Counted from the first letter of the stretch, positions 25,881 through 36,175 are shown. The stretch is 64,000 bases of DNA from Homarus americanus (GCF_018991925.1 NW_024736071.1:12882758-12946757); one strand, 5' to 3'. The notes: generated from the sequence alone by a model not told the origin. Made by a program: numbers and translations.

Positions 25881-25989
25881 GATCACCTGAAGATTAAGCA
25901 CCCCAGCTTATATCACCTGATGACCAAACACGCTAAACTAACCTTGCCTTGCCTAATGTACCTCCAGGTAGCCTAATCTTCAGGTGATC
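25881..25989. repeat. Perfect 16-bp inverted repeat, 77-bp loop
   Basis: GATCACCTGAAGATTA at 25881-25896 is matched by its exact reverse complement TAATCTTCAGGTGATC at 25974-25989. The intervening sequence repeats CACCTGA and ACCTTGCC motifs. Confidence 0.85.
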
Positions 25990-27481
25990 TGTATAAATTT
26001 ATATTCTGCCTATCTTTCTGGCATAATAATTGACCTAACTATTGACTCCCAATAGTGTGGTACGGTATAATACAAGTAGTAGATCTCAGCCCTAACAGTG
26101 TACCTGGCATCCACTGTTTCCCATACTCACCTTTGTCTAATGAGCGTGACCTCTAACCGCTGACAGCATCATTCACTCTTGCTTCTCGCTAATGGCAGCC
26201 TGACCTCTCACATTTGACCCATGACAATGTTATTCTCACCTTTGACTCATGAGTGTGACCTCTCACCTATTACAGCTGACAATATCATTCACTCTCACCT
26301 CTGACTCACGGCAGTCTGACCCTTCACCTTTGGTCCCAGAAATAGGGTCTATCTGTCCCCTTTGATATTCGTATTCTGTGCATTTCATATTAGTGTGAAC
26401 ACTAAGTGGGATAAATATAGGTCAGCTTTTATTTAGATATACTAACAAACAAGGTACTAAACCTTGACAAAGTATAGTGGAAAAAAAATAACATCAAAAC
26501 AACAATAGCTTATTTGGACTCATTTGTCGAGACTGTAGCTGAACCTTCCGGGGATTTTAAGAGGGAGGGCATCCTGTAGGTCCCGTAATGAGGTGAAGAC
26601 GTTACCAGGAGAGAGATGAAGAGTAGGGCTGCTCATACACCTGGAAGGGTCGTCCTATGCTAGTTATGTTAGGAAGTGGGATATTCTTAACGATAAATTA
26701 TCTTTGATTATGAAACGACACCATGAAAAAGAACCAAGGAGTCACGAGAAATCTTTCGAGTGCTTATGTTCAGGTTGTGTGCACGAATGAGTGGATACAT
26801 GCGTGATTCCGGGTTATCATAACTACATGTCTTTAGTTTTGTACTGGTGTTCGCAGTGAGTTTCTTTCCAGTTGTTAGTCGAGAAGATAAGTGTCCATAA
26901 CACATTTTCTGATAAACTGCTGTAACTTATCTTTTACTTATTATTGACGAAAACAGAATACTTATAGCACTGATTCAGAGATAAATAACAAAATGATCGT
27001 AAGGTATGATGTCAAGTTCTTGTGGTGGAGTCTCGGTTAGTGTTGAAGAAATGACTAATGTGAATGAATGAATTACCTTCACTCAATATCATGGTGGAAA
27101 TCCAAGTTATTTTTCCTTCCCTGAAATAAATCGATATGAATGTTCTTAATGTTATTCCTATAAGAAGTCTAGATTGGTTTAAGGTGTTGATACACAATAT
27201 ATATTTATTTCACCTTAATAAAGTTCCTGTTGAGTGTCCGAGTAGAGGCTACGGTGAGGTTAACACAGCTCCTCCTACCTCGCCTCCAACACATGAAAGT
27301 GTTCAATTCTTCATCTTTCATTACTCCTCATCTTTATTTAAGTTAGTTTTATATATATAAAAGTCAGCTTTAAAGATCCGCAACTGATTAATATTTTAAT
27401 AAAGTTCTTTATCTTTTGATTACACAGGCGGGATGGAAGGGATTGGAATAGAAAATAGTACAATAACAATATTAGTGATTA

Positions 27482-27487
27482 TTTATT
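27482..27487 (-). terminator. Candidate polyadenylation signal of the costars gene
   Basis: The minus strand reads AATAAA here, about 245 bases past the stop codon at 27730-27732. It is the first exact hexamer downstream of the gene, and nothing else proves its use. Confidence 0.45.
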
Positions 27488-27729
27488 TGCTAAATCAACC
27501 TTAGAGATCGTTTACTTAGTAAACAGGAATATATCATCAAGATCCACAGCAGCACCACCAGTAGTTTGATTACAACAAAAACACCAACTTGCAGTTAACA
27601 AATATCCGGAGTGACTTGCTAGAACAAAATATAACATAGATAACTAATGACTACAAAATCATTTGAAAAATGCAACTCTTTACTACGACAGCTAAGTCTC
27701 TAGTTACTAAACTAAGGTAAATTAATTAC

Positions 27730-28423
27730 TTAGTGGCTCCTTGTTGCAAGAAGAGACTTACAGGTGCAGTGGCGCCTCGGTGTGAAGTACACCAGTGTCC
27801 TCGCCCCTCCTCTCTCTCTGTCAACCTCCTGTCCTCCTGTTTGTCTTTCGTCGTCAGTTTTACTTGTCGTCTCTGGTGTTAATTTGGTGTCATTGTTGCT
27901 CTCGCTCTCCTTGCCATCGACAGGAGTGGCCGTCACCTCCAGGATGGTGTCCATTACTACGGTCGCCGACCTGGACCGTCTAGCTCTCTTGTGTTCTTCT
28001 TCGGGATCTAAAAGGTTGCAGTTCTTCTTAATGTCATCATGTAACTCCTCCACATCTGCTGACGTGTCCACACAGCTGATGATCACGAGATGATCTGTGT
28101 CTGGTACACAGTTTTCAGACTCCTGTTGCACCTCCTGTTCCGGTGACGTGCCCCTGTGGAGCAGTCTCTCGGGTGAGTTGGTGAGGGACCTGGAGGTGTG
28201 AGGCATGGAATGTCTCCTGGTGGTTGTCTTCCAAGGAATTTCTCCTTATTCCCCCGGGTGTAGAGTTCCTCCTAAGAATGGTGCCCGGGGGCTCGTCGTC
28301 ATCTTCTGCTGTGCCCCAAGGCTGTACCTCCCCACCACCAGTCACGTGGGGCTTCTGGCCAAACCTGGCGCGTATGGTGTTGATGGAGCGAGCCAACTCG
28401 ATCACTTTGTCATCGTCACGTCG
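27730..28423 (-). CDS. ABRA: ABRA/STARS-like protein, last coding exon (apparent frameshift)
   Basis: The acceptor TTCTACCCACAG precedes position 28423. The exon opens in phase 0 with RRDDDKVIELARSI, the equivalent of the closing GRDDHVxI segment of costars domains, which joins the preceding exon ending EGEMLYQ. The first frame continues with SINTIRARFGQKP and two RRNS segments, then meets TGA at 28115-28117. A second frame, open from 28246 down to TAA at 27730-27732, gives an acidic, protein-like tail containing LVIISCVDTSADVEELHDD and RRSRSATVVMDTI. The exon has 691 coding bases before the final stop, one more than a multiple of three. I infer a single +1 shift between 28246 and 28115: an assembly error, a real mutation, or recoding. 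The extension past the costars domain (about 215 residues) is unusual, since vertebrate ABRA ends soon after this domain. Confidence 0.75.
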
Positions 28424-28505
28424 CTGTGGGTAGAAATGAGGCTATTACTGATCCCGGTCATAGTGAACGCATAATTTTTATACTGTACTGATGCTGGTTT
28501 ATATG

Positions 28506-28509
<4 letters not shown>

Positions 28510-28540
<31 letters not shown>
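28510..28540. repeat. (TA)n microsatellite
   Basis: A short TA run abuts the 3' side of the minus-strand SINE-like copy, a common place for an A/T-rich element tail to expand. Confidence 0.93.
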
Positions 28541-28542
<2 letters not shown>

Positions 28543-28670
28543 AGATTCGAAAACGGAACTCACGTGTAAGCAGAAAGTGTTACCACGACACTACTAGGAG
28601 TAAAAAGCTACCTAGGCTTTGTTTTTCACACAAATATTGCTCTTTCGATGTATTGATTAAGCAACACTCA
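28541..28670 (-). mobile_element. tRNA-derived SINE-like element, copy A (minus strand)
   Basis: Read on the minus strand it contains GAAAGAGCA, AAGCCTAGGTAGCTTTTTA, CGTGGTAACAC and a degraded B box (TTTTCGAATCTTG). The same order of blocks occurs on the plus strand at 28741-28872. The 3' side ends in the (TA)n run. It lies about 115 bp upstream (in gene orientation) of the last costars exon. Confidence 0.7.
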
Positions 28671-28740
28671 GTTTAGCTGTATTCTCTACAAATTTAGTAA
28701 TAAACCATATACGCGACACGGACTAACCACAGTTGAGGCT

Positions 28741-28872
28741 TCCGTTGCTTAATGAGACGAAAGAGCAGCCTTTTGTGTTAACAATAAAGCCTAGGTTAGC
28801 TTTTTAGTCCTAGTGGTGCCGTGGTAACACCTTATCTCTGTGGTGGTCCGGGTTCGAATCCTGCTAGTGAGG
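28741..28872 (+). mobile_element. tRNA-derived SINE-like element, copy B (plus strand)
   Basis: Same blocks as copy A in the opposite orientation: GAAAGAGCA, AAGCCTAGGTTAGCTTTTTA, an A-box-like CGTGGTAACAC and a perfect Pol III B box GGTTCGAATCC at 28851-28861. The two copies face each other about 70 bp apart, giving an imperfect stem with arms near 100 bp. The tail leads into the CA-rich repeat at 28933. Confidence 0.75.
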
Positions 28873-28932
28873 CATTGTTAATATATTGAGGCCCGCTTGT
28901 ATTTGGAGTAATGAGATACCCAGTATACTTTA

Positions 28933-29090
28933 CACACACACACACACACACACACGCACGTGCGCACACACACACACACACACACCACACCGTGCGCACA
29001 CACACACACACAAGCACGCATGCACAAGCACGCACGCACACAAGCACGCCACACACACACACACAAGCACGCATGCACACAAGCACGCAT

Positions 29091-29153
<63 letters not shown>
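28933..29153. repeat. Compound (CA)n with CACG/CATGCACAAG units
   Basis: CA runs are interrupted by GCACGTGCGC, CCACACCGTGCG and AAGCACGCATGCACA units, ending in about 60 bases of pure CA. Open frames on both strands here are Cys/Val or His/Thr repeats and not genes. Confidence 0.95.
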
Positions 29154-29154
<1 letters not shown>

Positions 29155-29159
29155 TGGTT

Positions 29160-29765
29160 AACCATTTGTTTATTAAGACTATGTATCTAAATTTGTATAA
29201 TGAACAGGTGGGTTGAAAGAATATGATTACTGCAGGCTGTACTTATAGCTCCAATTGGCTTTTAAGCTGAAAAATCAAGAGAGTTGACTACAACTCTTCA
29301 GTAAATACATATGGAATCCACATGAATCGGGTTATACAAACATACCACGGAGCACAAGCTGTTAATAATGTCGTCATATATAATTGACCTAAAACGAACT
29401 ACATTTACATGATAACAATTACTCGAGTACGGAGGTGTTTCTTGGCCGAGGTAAGAACACTTGGGGTAAATGAGTAGTGAGGCAGCAAACACAGGTGATG
29501 ATAATGTAAGAATGAAAATAGGTCTTAGAGGTGGACAATTATTCCGTCTGGTTTGATAATTTTAATGTTTTAGTTATATTACTGAATGTTTTAAGAAGTG
29601 TTATACCATTGTCTGATGTTAGTATCTTTCTACGTACAGAAGCGTTTATCATCTTTAGCTATTGTTTTAATTAGTTATGGGAATGATATATCATTTTGAC
29701 AAGGCACCAGAAGTGAGTCTTTGTGTTTTATTATTTGAAGTAGCCTTATAACCACAGCTTCTCCT
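29160..29765. other. Unique intronic sequence
   Basis: AT-rich DNA with no coding or structural signal recognised. Confidence 0.55.
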
Positions 29766-29774
29766 CGCCCCCAA

Positions 29775-30002
29775 GGTACACCCTCTCACCCCCTAGGTAC
29801 ACCCTCTTATCCCCCAGGTACACCCTCTCACCCCCCAGGTAAACCCTCTCACCCCCAGGTAAACCCTCACCCCCCAGGTACACCCTCTCACCCCCAGGTA
29901 CCCCCCTCACCCCCAGGTACACCCCTCACCCCCAGTACCCCCTCACCCCCAGGTACACCCCCTCACCCACAGGTACACCCCCTCACCCCCAGGTACACCA
30001 CA
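29775..30002 (+). repeat. ~20-bp C-rich array (CCCCAGGTACACCCTCTCAC)
   Basis: About 11 copies of a 19-21-bp unit, varying mainly in the length of the C run and in TACACC versus TAAACC. Confidence 0.93.
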
Positions 30003-30635
30003 GTCCGGATTAAACTTGTTTTGTCCACCAGCATCAAAGTACTGTGTGTGAAGGCGTGTCACTGGGAGACACTGTTATACAAAGCTCTATATTGTGTTTG
30101 TTGAAATTACCAGAGATATAAGAGGTAGGAAGAATATAAAAACAAGGGATATATAACAAGGTGCGTTGCTTAAGATGTTCATTAATATGGAAAAAAAATG
30201 TCACTGTTGTTGTTGATATGCACAGCGGGAAAAATGAAGTGCGCGGCGTTTAATTAACTGTTGGGTGGGCAAGCAGCTTCTGGAGGGAACATTGGTTTTG
30301 CCCTCACCGTCATTAACACGTCTTCTCGTGGTTCATCAAATATTGTTTAAATTATCTCATTTTATCCTCGTGTGTTACACTAAGTTTAACCTCTGTTCAT
30401 ATTCACTCTTCAGTTTTGTAGGTGTTAGGTGATGTCTCCTCGACAACGTCACCTTCAGGCTACGTCTTGATCTCTGGCCAACTAATCGACGCAGTTACAC
30501 AAATACTTTTTCTCGTATTTTTTATGTGATATCGATTCAGGGACCCAAGGTTCTCCGGCCACTTGGTGTTCTACCATTATTTGTGCAGCTGTGAGTTACT
30601 CAGTCAAGTGGTTAACTCGATCACTGGTTTGTTGT

Positions 30636-30674
<39 letters not shown>

Positions 30675-31090
30675 TGTATAGATAAATGTAACCACATTGA
30701 AATTAATAAAGATCAATAGTATATTAGATTATCGCATCATGATACAGAAGTCATGAGCACAAGTAACAGGTGTCTCACGCTGGCTTTTCATTAGCTGTAT
30801 GGACAGTATTACGTCACCTCAGTGGCGGTGTGTGGGTGGAGGACACTCGCGGGAGACAGTGGAATGGTTAGTGTCAGTACGGTGAAGTAATTATTATCAT
30901 CATTCATCTCAATACCTTATGTCAATTAGTTAGTTATATCATGAAATTTATAATGAAAATTGTCTTACAAACTTGAATCTTTGTTTTAATTGTTTGTAAA
31001 TTAATTGGGCAAATGTTAACTTTCGTCTTATAAAGGTTGGCGGCGGCAACATTTTGATTTTTGTTCTTGTTCATCTGACGATGAGTGTAT
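30003..31090. other. Unique intronic sequence with (AC)n at 30639-30671
   Basis: AT-rich DNA with one AC microsatellite. No exon was recognised. Confidence 0.55.
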
Positions 31091-31110
31091 CTTAGTTGAG
31101 ACCAACTTCT

Positions 31111-31113
<3 letters not shown>

Positions 31114-31180
<67 letters not shown>
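31114..31180. repeat. (GT)n microsatellite
   Basis: About 67 bases of uninterrupted GT, followed by a pyrimidine-rich stretch to 31378. Confidence 0.98.
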
Positions 31181-31181
<1 letters not shown>

Positions 31182-31760
31182 CACAACCTTACCTTACACC
31201 GCCCCGCCCCACTTCCACACTACCTTAACTCTTCCCCTACATCACCCCATCCTCCCCCATACCCTATCCTGCCCCTCCTCAACCCGACACTACCCTACCA
31301 AACTCCTCACATGTCACCCCTTACCTCCTTTCGCTGCCCCTCCCCACCTTTCCCCGCCCCGCCCCTACAAGTAACCTAACCTATTCTGGTCACATATGAT
31401 GCGACCACCTCCACTTGCCATACAATCAGCTGACTAATTCTAGCATTGGATATCTGGCCAGTAATTAATGTGTCAGACGAGGACTTAACTTGGAGATCTG
31501 TTGGAGATGGGGTGCGGAGGGGGAGGACTGACTGAGGGGAGATGGGGGAGAGAAAAGTGGAGGAAAGCGGCTGAACTGGAGAAGATAGGGAAGGGGTGAA
31601 AAGCGAAAGGTGAGGGTAGGGTTGGTGAAGGGGATGGAAAATGGAAGAAAGGAAAGTTCGGAAAGCGAAGCAAAAAAAAAAAAAAACGAATGGTAGCGGG
31701 TAGGATGCATTGGAGGAAGAGGAGTGGGGAGAAGTAGGCGGTGGGGAGGATTTTCACAGG
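31181..31760. repeat. C/T-rich block (31181-31378) facing an A/G-rich block (31490-31745)
   Basis: The first block is a pyrimidine-rich plus strand (CCCCACCTTT-type). The second is purine-rich (GGGGAGAGAAAAGTGGAGG-type) with an A run at 31671-31686. They are not sequence copies of each other. The His/Pro and Phe/Pro frames over them are compositional. Confidence 0.7.
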
Positions 31761-32073
31761 TGAGTCATGAGGGCAGGTATCACTCATGGTCAGTTCTGGC
31801 TCAGTGGCAGCACCTCAAACTAGTCCTCGCCTGACATGTGTTGTTGCTCTCTAACACAGTTATCACACCACTCCAGGGGGTCCTGGCTGGCCTGCGACTC
31901 CTCTTGATATGTGTGTACTTGTGTAGTGTTTGTGAGTAATGTTTTAGGGAGATTCAGCCAAATAATCCCTAGTGACAAAGGATTGTTTGGCTTTCGGATT
32001 AGCACTACAACACAAGGTAACTTTCACTTAAGATGTTCTTCAGGTGTTTAACTGCGCGAAATCTCGAGTACAC
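31761..32073. other. Unique intronic sequence
   Basis: No exon is supported. A minus-strand frame at 31820-32005 ends in a peptide-like stretch but lacks splice signals. Confidence 0.5.
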
Positions 32074-32157
32074 ATAGGTTAGGTTAGGTTAGGTTAGGTT
32101 AGGTTAGGTTAGGTTAGGTTAGGTTAGGTTAGGTTAGGTTAGGTTAGGTTAGGTTAT
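32074..32157 (+). repeat. Perfect TTAGG telomere-type array
   Basis: About 16 uninterrupted copies of the TTAGG pentamer, the usual arthropod telomere repeat, with the G-rich strand on the plus strand. It lies deep inside the 22.7-kb intron and so is interstitial. Confidence 0.97.
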
Positions 32158-33060
32158 GTCAATTTAGGTTGCTAAGTTAGCATTTGCGATTAGTTTTAAT
32201 TTGTAGGCCTACTGTTTATGTACAGTACAGTAGTTGGTTATTACTACGTCCACCGTAAATCAAATTTTCACTTAAATAAAGTTTGTTGAGGTAAAAGTAT
32301 ATGAAATAGATAGGAAAAGATGACTAACAAGAATTAAAAACAAATAATTACGGCGTTTGAGCAACGGGCACCGGTCACGCCTCCCTGGGCAGTACTTGTG
32401 AGGACCTTGTGCCCACCACCCTCACACTCCTCTACTCTTGTTAGTGTTACACCGTACAGCGTGACATATAACGTGGTATTGTGATGTGTGTCATCATCTT
32501 GGTGTCTAATTTGAGAATCTTGTTACTCAGATAAAGTCTTGGATGTTTTGTTGCCACATTCAACTGTTTATATATACATCTGCTTGGGTCAGGATCATAT
32601 GAAATCACCGATTGTAAGTCGTTCTGTTAGACACTACAGTAAGGGTATCACGTCTCTTCAGTCGTTGTGTGGTGACTAAGCTCCCAGGCGATGAACAGAT
32701 AAGTCTTGCTGAGTAAAATGAAGCGTGTAGTGAAGAGAACCTCTCCTCTCTCAACACACTCTGGGCCAGATTAAGGCAGTCGGGAAAGTCTTCACTTCTA
32801 CACAATGTACTTTAAAACTTGGGGGCGTGAGTTAGCCAAGTTAGCCGGTGTGTAGTGTTAGGTGTGAGCGGCGGCAGCGGCCTTCTTCTGTACATCACCA
32901 CCTGATACACGGCACTCCGGTAGGAACCGAGGCGACGAGTGTTACATAGAGAACAACATCTTTAAAGAGTAAATGAGATTTAATTAGGTAGTAGATGATT
33001 TTAGTGAGGCCATCAGGTCTTTCGTGAACAGGGAAAACCCACATGGCGTAGACTATTAGG
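32158..33060. other. Unique intronic sequence
   Basis: AT-rich at first, with CpG density rising from about 32860 (GAGCGGCGGCAGCGG). The frame at 32605-32805 (-) has no motif. Confidence 0.5.
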
Positions 33061-33069
33061 AGGTGGTGG

Positions 33070-33475
33070 GAGGAAATTAAGCGATCAGCCGCGCCCCCCA
33101 ACCTGACTTAAAGTTCGTCCATTAGCAACGGGCGATAGGCAAGACCTACCCCCTCGGGCTGGCCTGTCTACCGAGATGCCGCCGCCCTCCCCCTGTGCTA
33201 AAAATATTCGTCCGTACGGTGCGCCCTGTCTCCGAATCTCTGGCCGTCCACACACTCCGTTTGATGTGTACCGTGACTGAGTGACCTGCGGGCCGGCCTG
33301 CACCTTGGGGACTGTGGGTGGGCTTGAGGGGCGTCCGTGGGTGGAGGGATGGGGCGCGGGCGGGGGCGGAGGTCAGCAGGGCGGGCGTTGCAGCTAGCCG
33401 GCCACCACCCGCAGCTGACACCCGTCCGAATGCTGCTGTATCGATGATGCGGTTCCGTTCAGGTTAGCTGCAGCA
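33070..33475. promoter_or_regulatory. CpG-rich block inside intron 3
   Basis: About 400 bases with well over 30 CpG dinucleotides by eye (GGGGCGCGGGCGGGGGCGGA-type sequence at 33352-33371), in a window otherwise poor in CpG. GGGCGG-type boxes occur on the plus strand. This could be an internal promoter or first exon, but open frames here (33085-33303 and 33146-33421, both minus) have no recognisable domain. Confidence 0.35.
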
Positions 33476-33835
33476 TTACCACGGCACCATATTACATGAC
33501 ACTCCTCCCTCGCTTATAGTAACACTTCCTATAAACATGAAAGCGCGGGCTTTAAGCTATGAATATATTTTTTCCTTCTTTTTTAATATTATCAAAACTT
33601 GCATAAATATTAAGTATAAGAAAATTAATTATTGATAGTTCGACTAGGTAGCTTTATTATACGGATACATGTTTTCCCTGAGAGGAGGGTTGGTAACACT
33701 GCTGTGTGGGTGGCCGGCGTGGCGGGGGAATTTCCCTTTCAGCACCGCTGTTACCAAAACACTTCTGTCACTGACCCGAATTTTGGCCCAACCTGGATTC
33801 TCTGCCTTAGCCATGGTGCCGGGGGGTAGGGGAGG
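33476..33835. other. Unique intronic sequence
   Basis: No gene recognised. Overlapping opposite-strand frames at 33632-33841 carry no motif. Confidence 0.5.
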
Positions 33836-34512
33836 GGTCACACTTGGGGCTTGGGTGGTTGCACTTCAGGTCTTAGGATCACATTGGAGGCTTGGGTGTC
33901 ACACATGGGGTATGGGAGATCCCATTTGGGGTCTGATGGTTACTCTGGGGCCTGGAGGATCACAACTGAAGCTTCGGGGTCACACTTGAGGCCTGGGGTT
34001 ACACTTGAGGACTGGAGTCACACTTGAGGACTGGAGTCACATTTGAGGACTGTGGTTACACTTGAGGACTGGAGTCACACTTGAGGACTGGGGTTACTCT
34101 TGAGGACTGGGGTTACACTTGAGGACTGGAGTCACACTTGAGGACTGGAGTCACACTTGAGGACTAGGGTCACACTTGAGGACTGGGGTTACATTTGAGG
34201 ACTGGAGTCACACTTGAGGACTGGGGTTACACTTGAGGACTGGAGTCACACTTGAGGACTAGGGTCACACTTGAGGACTGGGGTTACACTTAAGGACTGG
34301 AGTCACACTTGAGGACTGAGGTTACACTTGAAGACTGGAGTCACACTTGAGGACTAGGGTCACACTTGAAGTCTGGGGTTACACTTGAGGACTGGAGTCA
34401 CACTTGAGGACTGGGGTTACACTTGAGGACTGGAGTCAAACTTAAGGACTAGGGTCACACTTGAGGACTGGGGTCACACTTGAGGACTGTGGTCACACTT
34501 GAGGACTGGCTC
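33836..34512 (+). repeat. 19-bp minisatellite (TCACACTTGAGGACTGGAG)
   Basis: A degenerate lead-in (33836-33989, with units such as GGGGTCACACTTGAGGCCTG) is followed by about 27 regular 19-bp units. Two forms alternate, GAGTCACACTTGAGGACTG and GGGTTACACTTGAGGACTG, with an AGGGTCAC variant, often in the same order. This suggests a higher-order unit of two or three monomers. Confidence 0.95.
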
Positions 34513-34519
34513 CACATTT

Positions 34520-34740
34520 AACCATTTGAAACGTAGCTTAGGTAAAATAATACTGTAATTTGCAGAGCCTTATCAGTGGAGTATTGTACTTGAGTAACGG
34601 GTTAAAGTTGAGGATTACGGTACCATACTTAAATGCTAATTGGTATTATCGACGGCCAGCGTGTCCCTAAGTCACACTCGAGGTTAACTTCACACTTGGA
34701 TCAAATTTGCCATTCAACTGATAAGTAATTGTTGTATGAC
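34520..34740. other. Unique intronic sequence
   Basis: Short AT-rich spacer between two arrays with no coding signal. Confidence 0.6.
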
Positions 34741-34748
34741 GAAGTTAC

Positions 34749-34752
34749 GTGC

Positions 34753-34786
<34 letters not shown>

Positions 34787-34787
34787 T

Positions 34788-34853
<66 letters not shown>

Positions 34854-34978
34854 TTGTTGCTGTTGTTGTTGCTGCTGTTGTTGCTGTGTTTGTTGTTGTT
34901 GTTGTTGTTGCTGTTTATTTTGTTGTTGTTTATTTTGTTGTTGTTTTGTTGCTGTTGTTTTTGCTGTTGTTGCCGTCG
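34749..34978 (+). repeat. (GTT)n/(GCT)n triplet array
   Basis: About 230 bases of GTT with interspersed GCT and a few GTGTTT interruptions. All three plus-strand frames stay open as poly-Val/Ala, poly-Cys or poly-Leu, so the ORFs at 34729-35160, 34736-35032 and 34749-34994 are spurious. Confidence 0.96.
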
Positions 34979-34984
34979 TATTTT

Positions 34985-35395
34985 TGTGCGTTAAAAGTCG
35001 GGTGTTTAAGCATCATTTCTCTAAGTCTATAGTTCTTACACTGCACAACAACTCCTGCTGTACTACACACACCTTCTACCTCTTGTTAAAGGTGAGGTAT
35101 TATTTAGCTGTTTGGTTAAATCAGAAATTAGTATGGGATAACTTTGAAGCCTCGTACTAAATGGTTTTATTCTCAGGATATTTATAAATTTGACTTTTAA
35201 TTGTTATTTTACTTAATTAAAATATTCATATTCAGATTATTGAGGTGTATTATTTTTTTTCCAGCGTTAGTGGTGTATGGGTCGTCTTGTAAACTTAAAT
35301 GATTATTAGAGAAGAGAATTATAAATCGTCTTTCTCGTATTCACACAGATATTTTCAGGATTAAATCGGTGAGGGGTCAGTTAGGCTTACTTGTG
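34985..35395. other. Unique intronic sequence
   Basis: AT-rich DNA with no coding signal recognised. Confidence 0.55.
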
Positions 35396-35745
35396 AAGGG
35401 TAGGACACGTATGCAGGGGTTGGCACGTGTGAGGGGTGTAAGGAACCTGGTACGTGTGACGAGTGTTGAGGGGACTGGTGCATGTGAAGGGTGTTGAGGG
35501 GCCTAGTACATGTGACGAGTGTGAGGAGCCTGGTACATGTGAAGGGTGTTGAGGGGCCTAGTACATGTGAGGGATGTAAGGGACCTGGTACATGTGGAGG
35601 GTGTTAAGGGGCCTAGTACATGTGAGGGATGTAAAGGGCCTGGTACATGTGGAGAGTGTTGAACGGCCTGGAACATGTGGAGGGTGTTGAGGGGCCTAGT
35701 ACGTGTGAGGGGTGTAAGGGGCCTGGTACGTGTGAGGGATCCTTA
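35396..35745 (+). repeat. ~28-29-bp minisatellite (GGGGCCTAGTACATGTGAGG)
   Basis: About 12 degenerate units combining GGGTGTTGAGGGGCCTAGTA with CATGTGAAG or CATGTGGAG. Variants TGTAAGGGACCTGG and TGTTGAGGGGCCTAG alternate in the later part. Confidence 0.9.
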
Positions 35746-35814
35746 AAGAGTGAAGACTACGTGGGAGGCAGGCGTGTGGAGGAGTGAGACGCCCTTGAGG
35801 GCAGGTTCACATTT

Positions 35815-36175
35815 AAGTGTCCCCTCCCAACCCTTCTTCACCCCATACCACCCCTCCTCGCACCCTCCAAGCTCTCCCTACCCCTCCCAACTCTTCTCTG
35901 ACTCTCTTCATTCCTTCCCTGACCCTCCTTCCCTCTTTACCCCAGCCCTTCTCACCTCTCACTGGTCCTTGTTCTTCCCTGCACCCCATCCACAGCCTTC
36001 CTCATTCCCTCCTTGGTTGTTCATGGCCATCCCCAAACCTCCGCCATCCCTCCCCGCTCCTCCACGCCCCTCCCCCGACTTTACTCCTTTCCTCCTGACC
36101 CTCCGCCCCCCACCCACGTCCCTCCTGGTGCGCCCCTCCACCGCGCTTGCCGGCTGGGGTGGTGGTGGTGGTGCC
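35815..36175 (+). repeat. C/T-rich low-complexity tract
   Basis: CCCTCC, CCTTCC and CCACCC motifs without a fixed period. Pro/Ser-rich frames on the plus strand and Gly/Arg-rich frames on the minus strand follow from composition. Confidence 0.75.

Larger units (their letters stand above)
23051..27480. other. Unique AT-rich sequence downstream of the costars gene
   Basis: No protein-coding exon was recognised. It contains a (GT)n run at 24269-24302, a perfect 16-bp inverted repeat at 25881-25989 and a TAGATAGA stretch at 25345-25370. Frames at 25010-25330 (+) and 26708-26905 (-) lack any motif. Confidence 0.55.

Noticed and set aside
28180..28350. A small intron in the last exon to explain the frame change (donor GAG|GTACAG, acceptor CACCTCCAG)
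   Set aside because: Joining these sites returns to the original frame and does not enter the second frame.
27764..28474. Plus-strand frames over the last costars exon
   Set aside because: They are shadows opposite a minus-strand exon that has splice sites and domain similarity.
31820..32005. Minus-strand peptide-like frame ending in an acidic stretch, possible alternative costars-gene exon
   Set aside because: There is no convincing polypyrimidine acceptor upstream and no phase or motif match to the gene.
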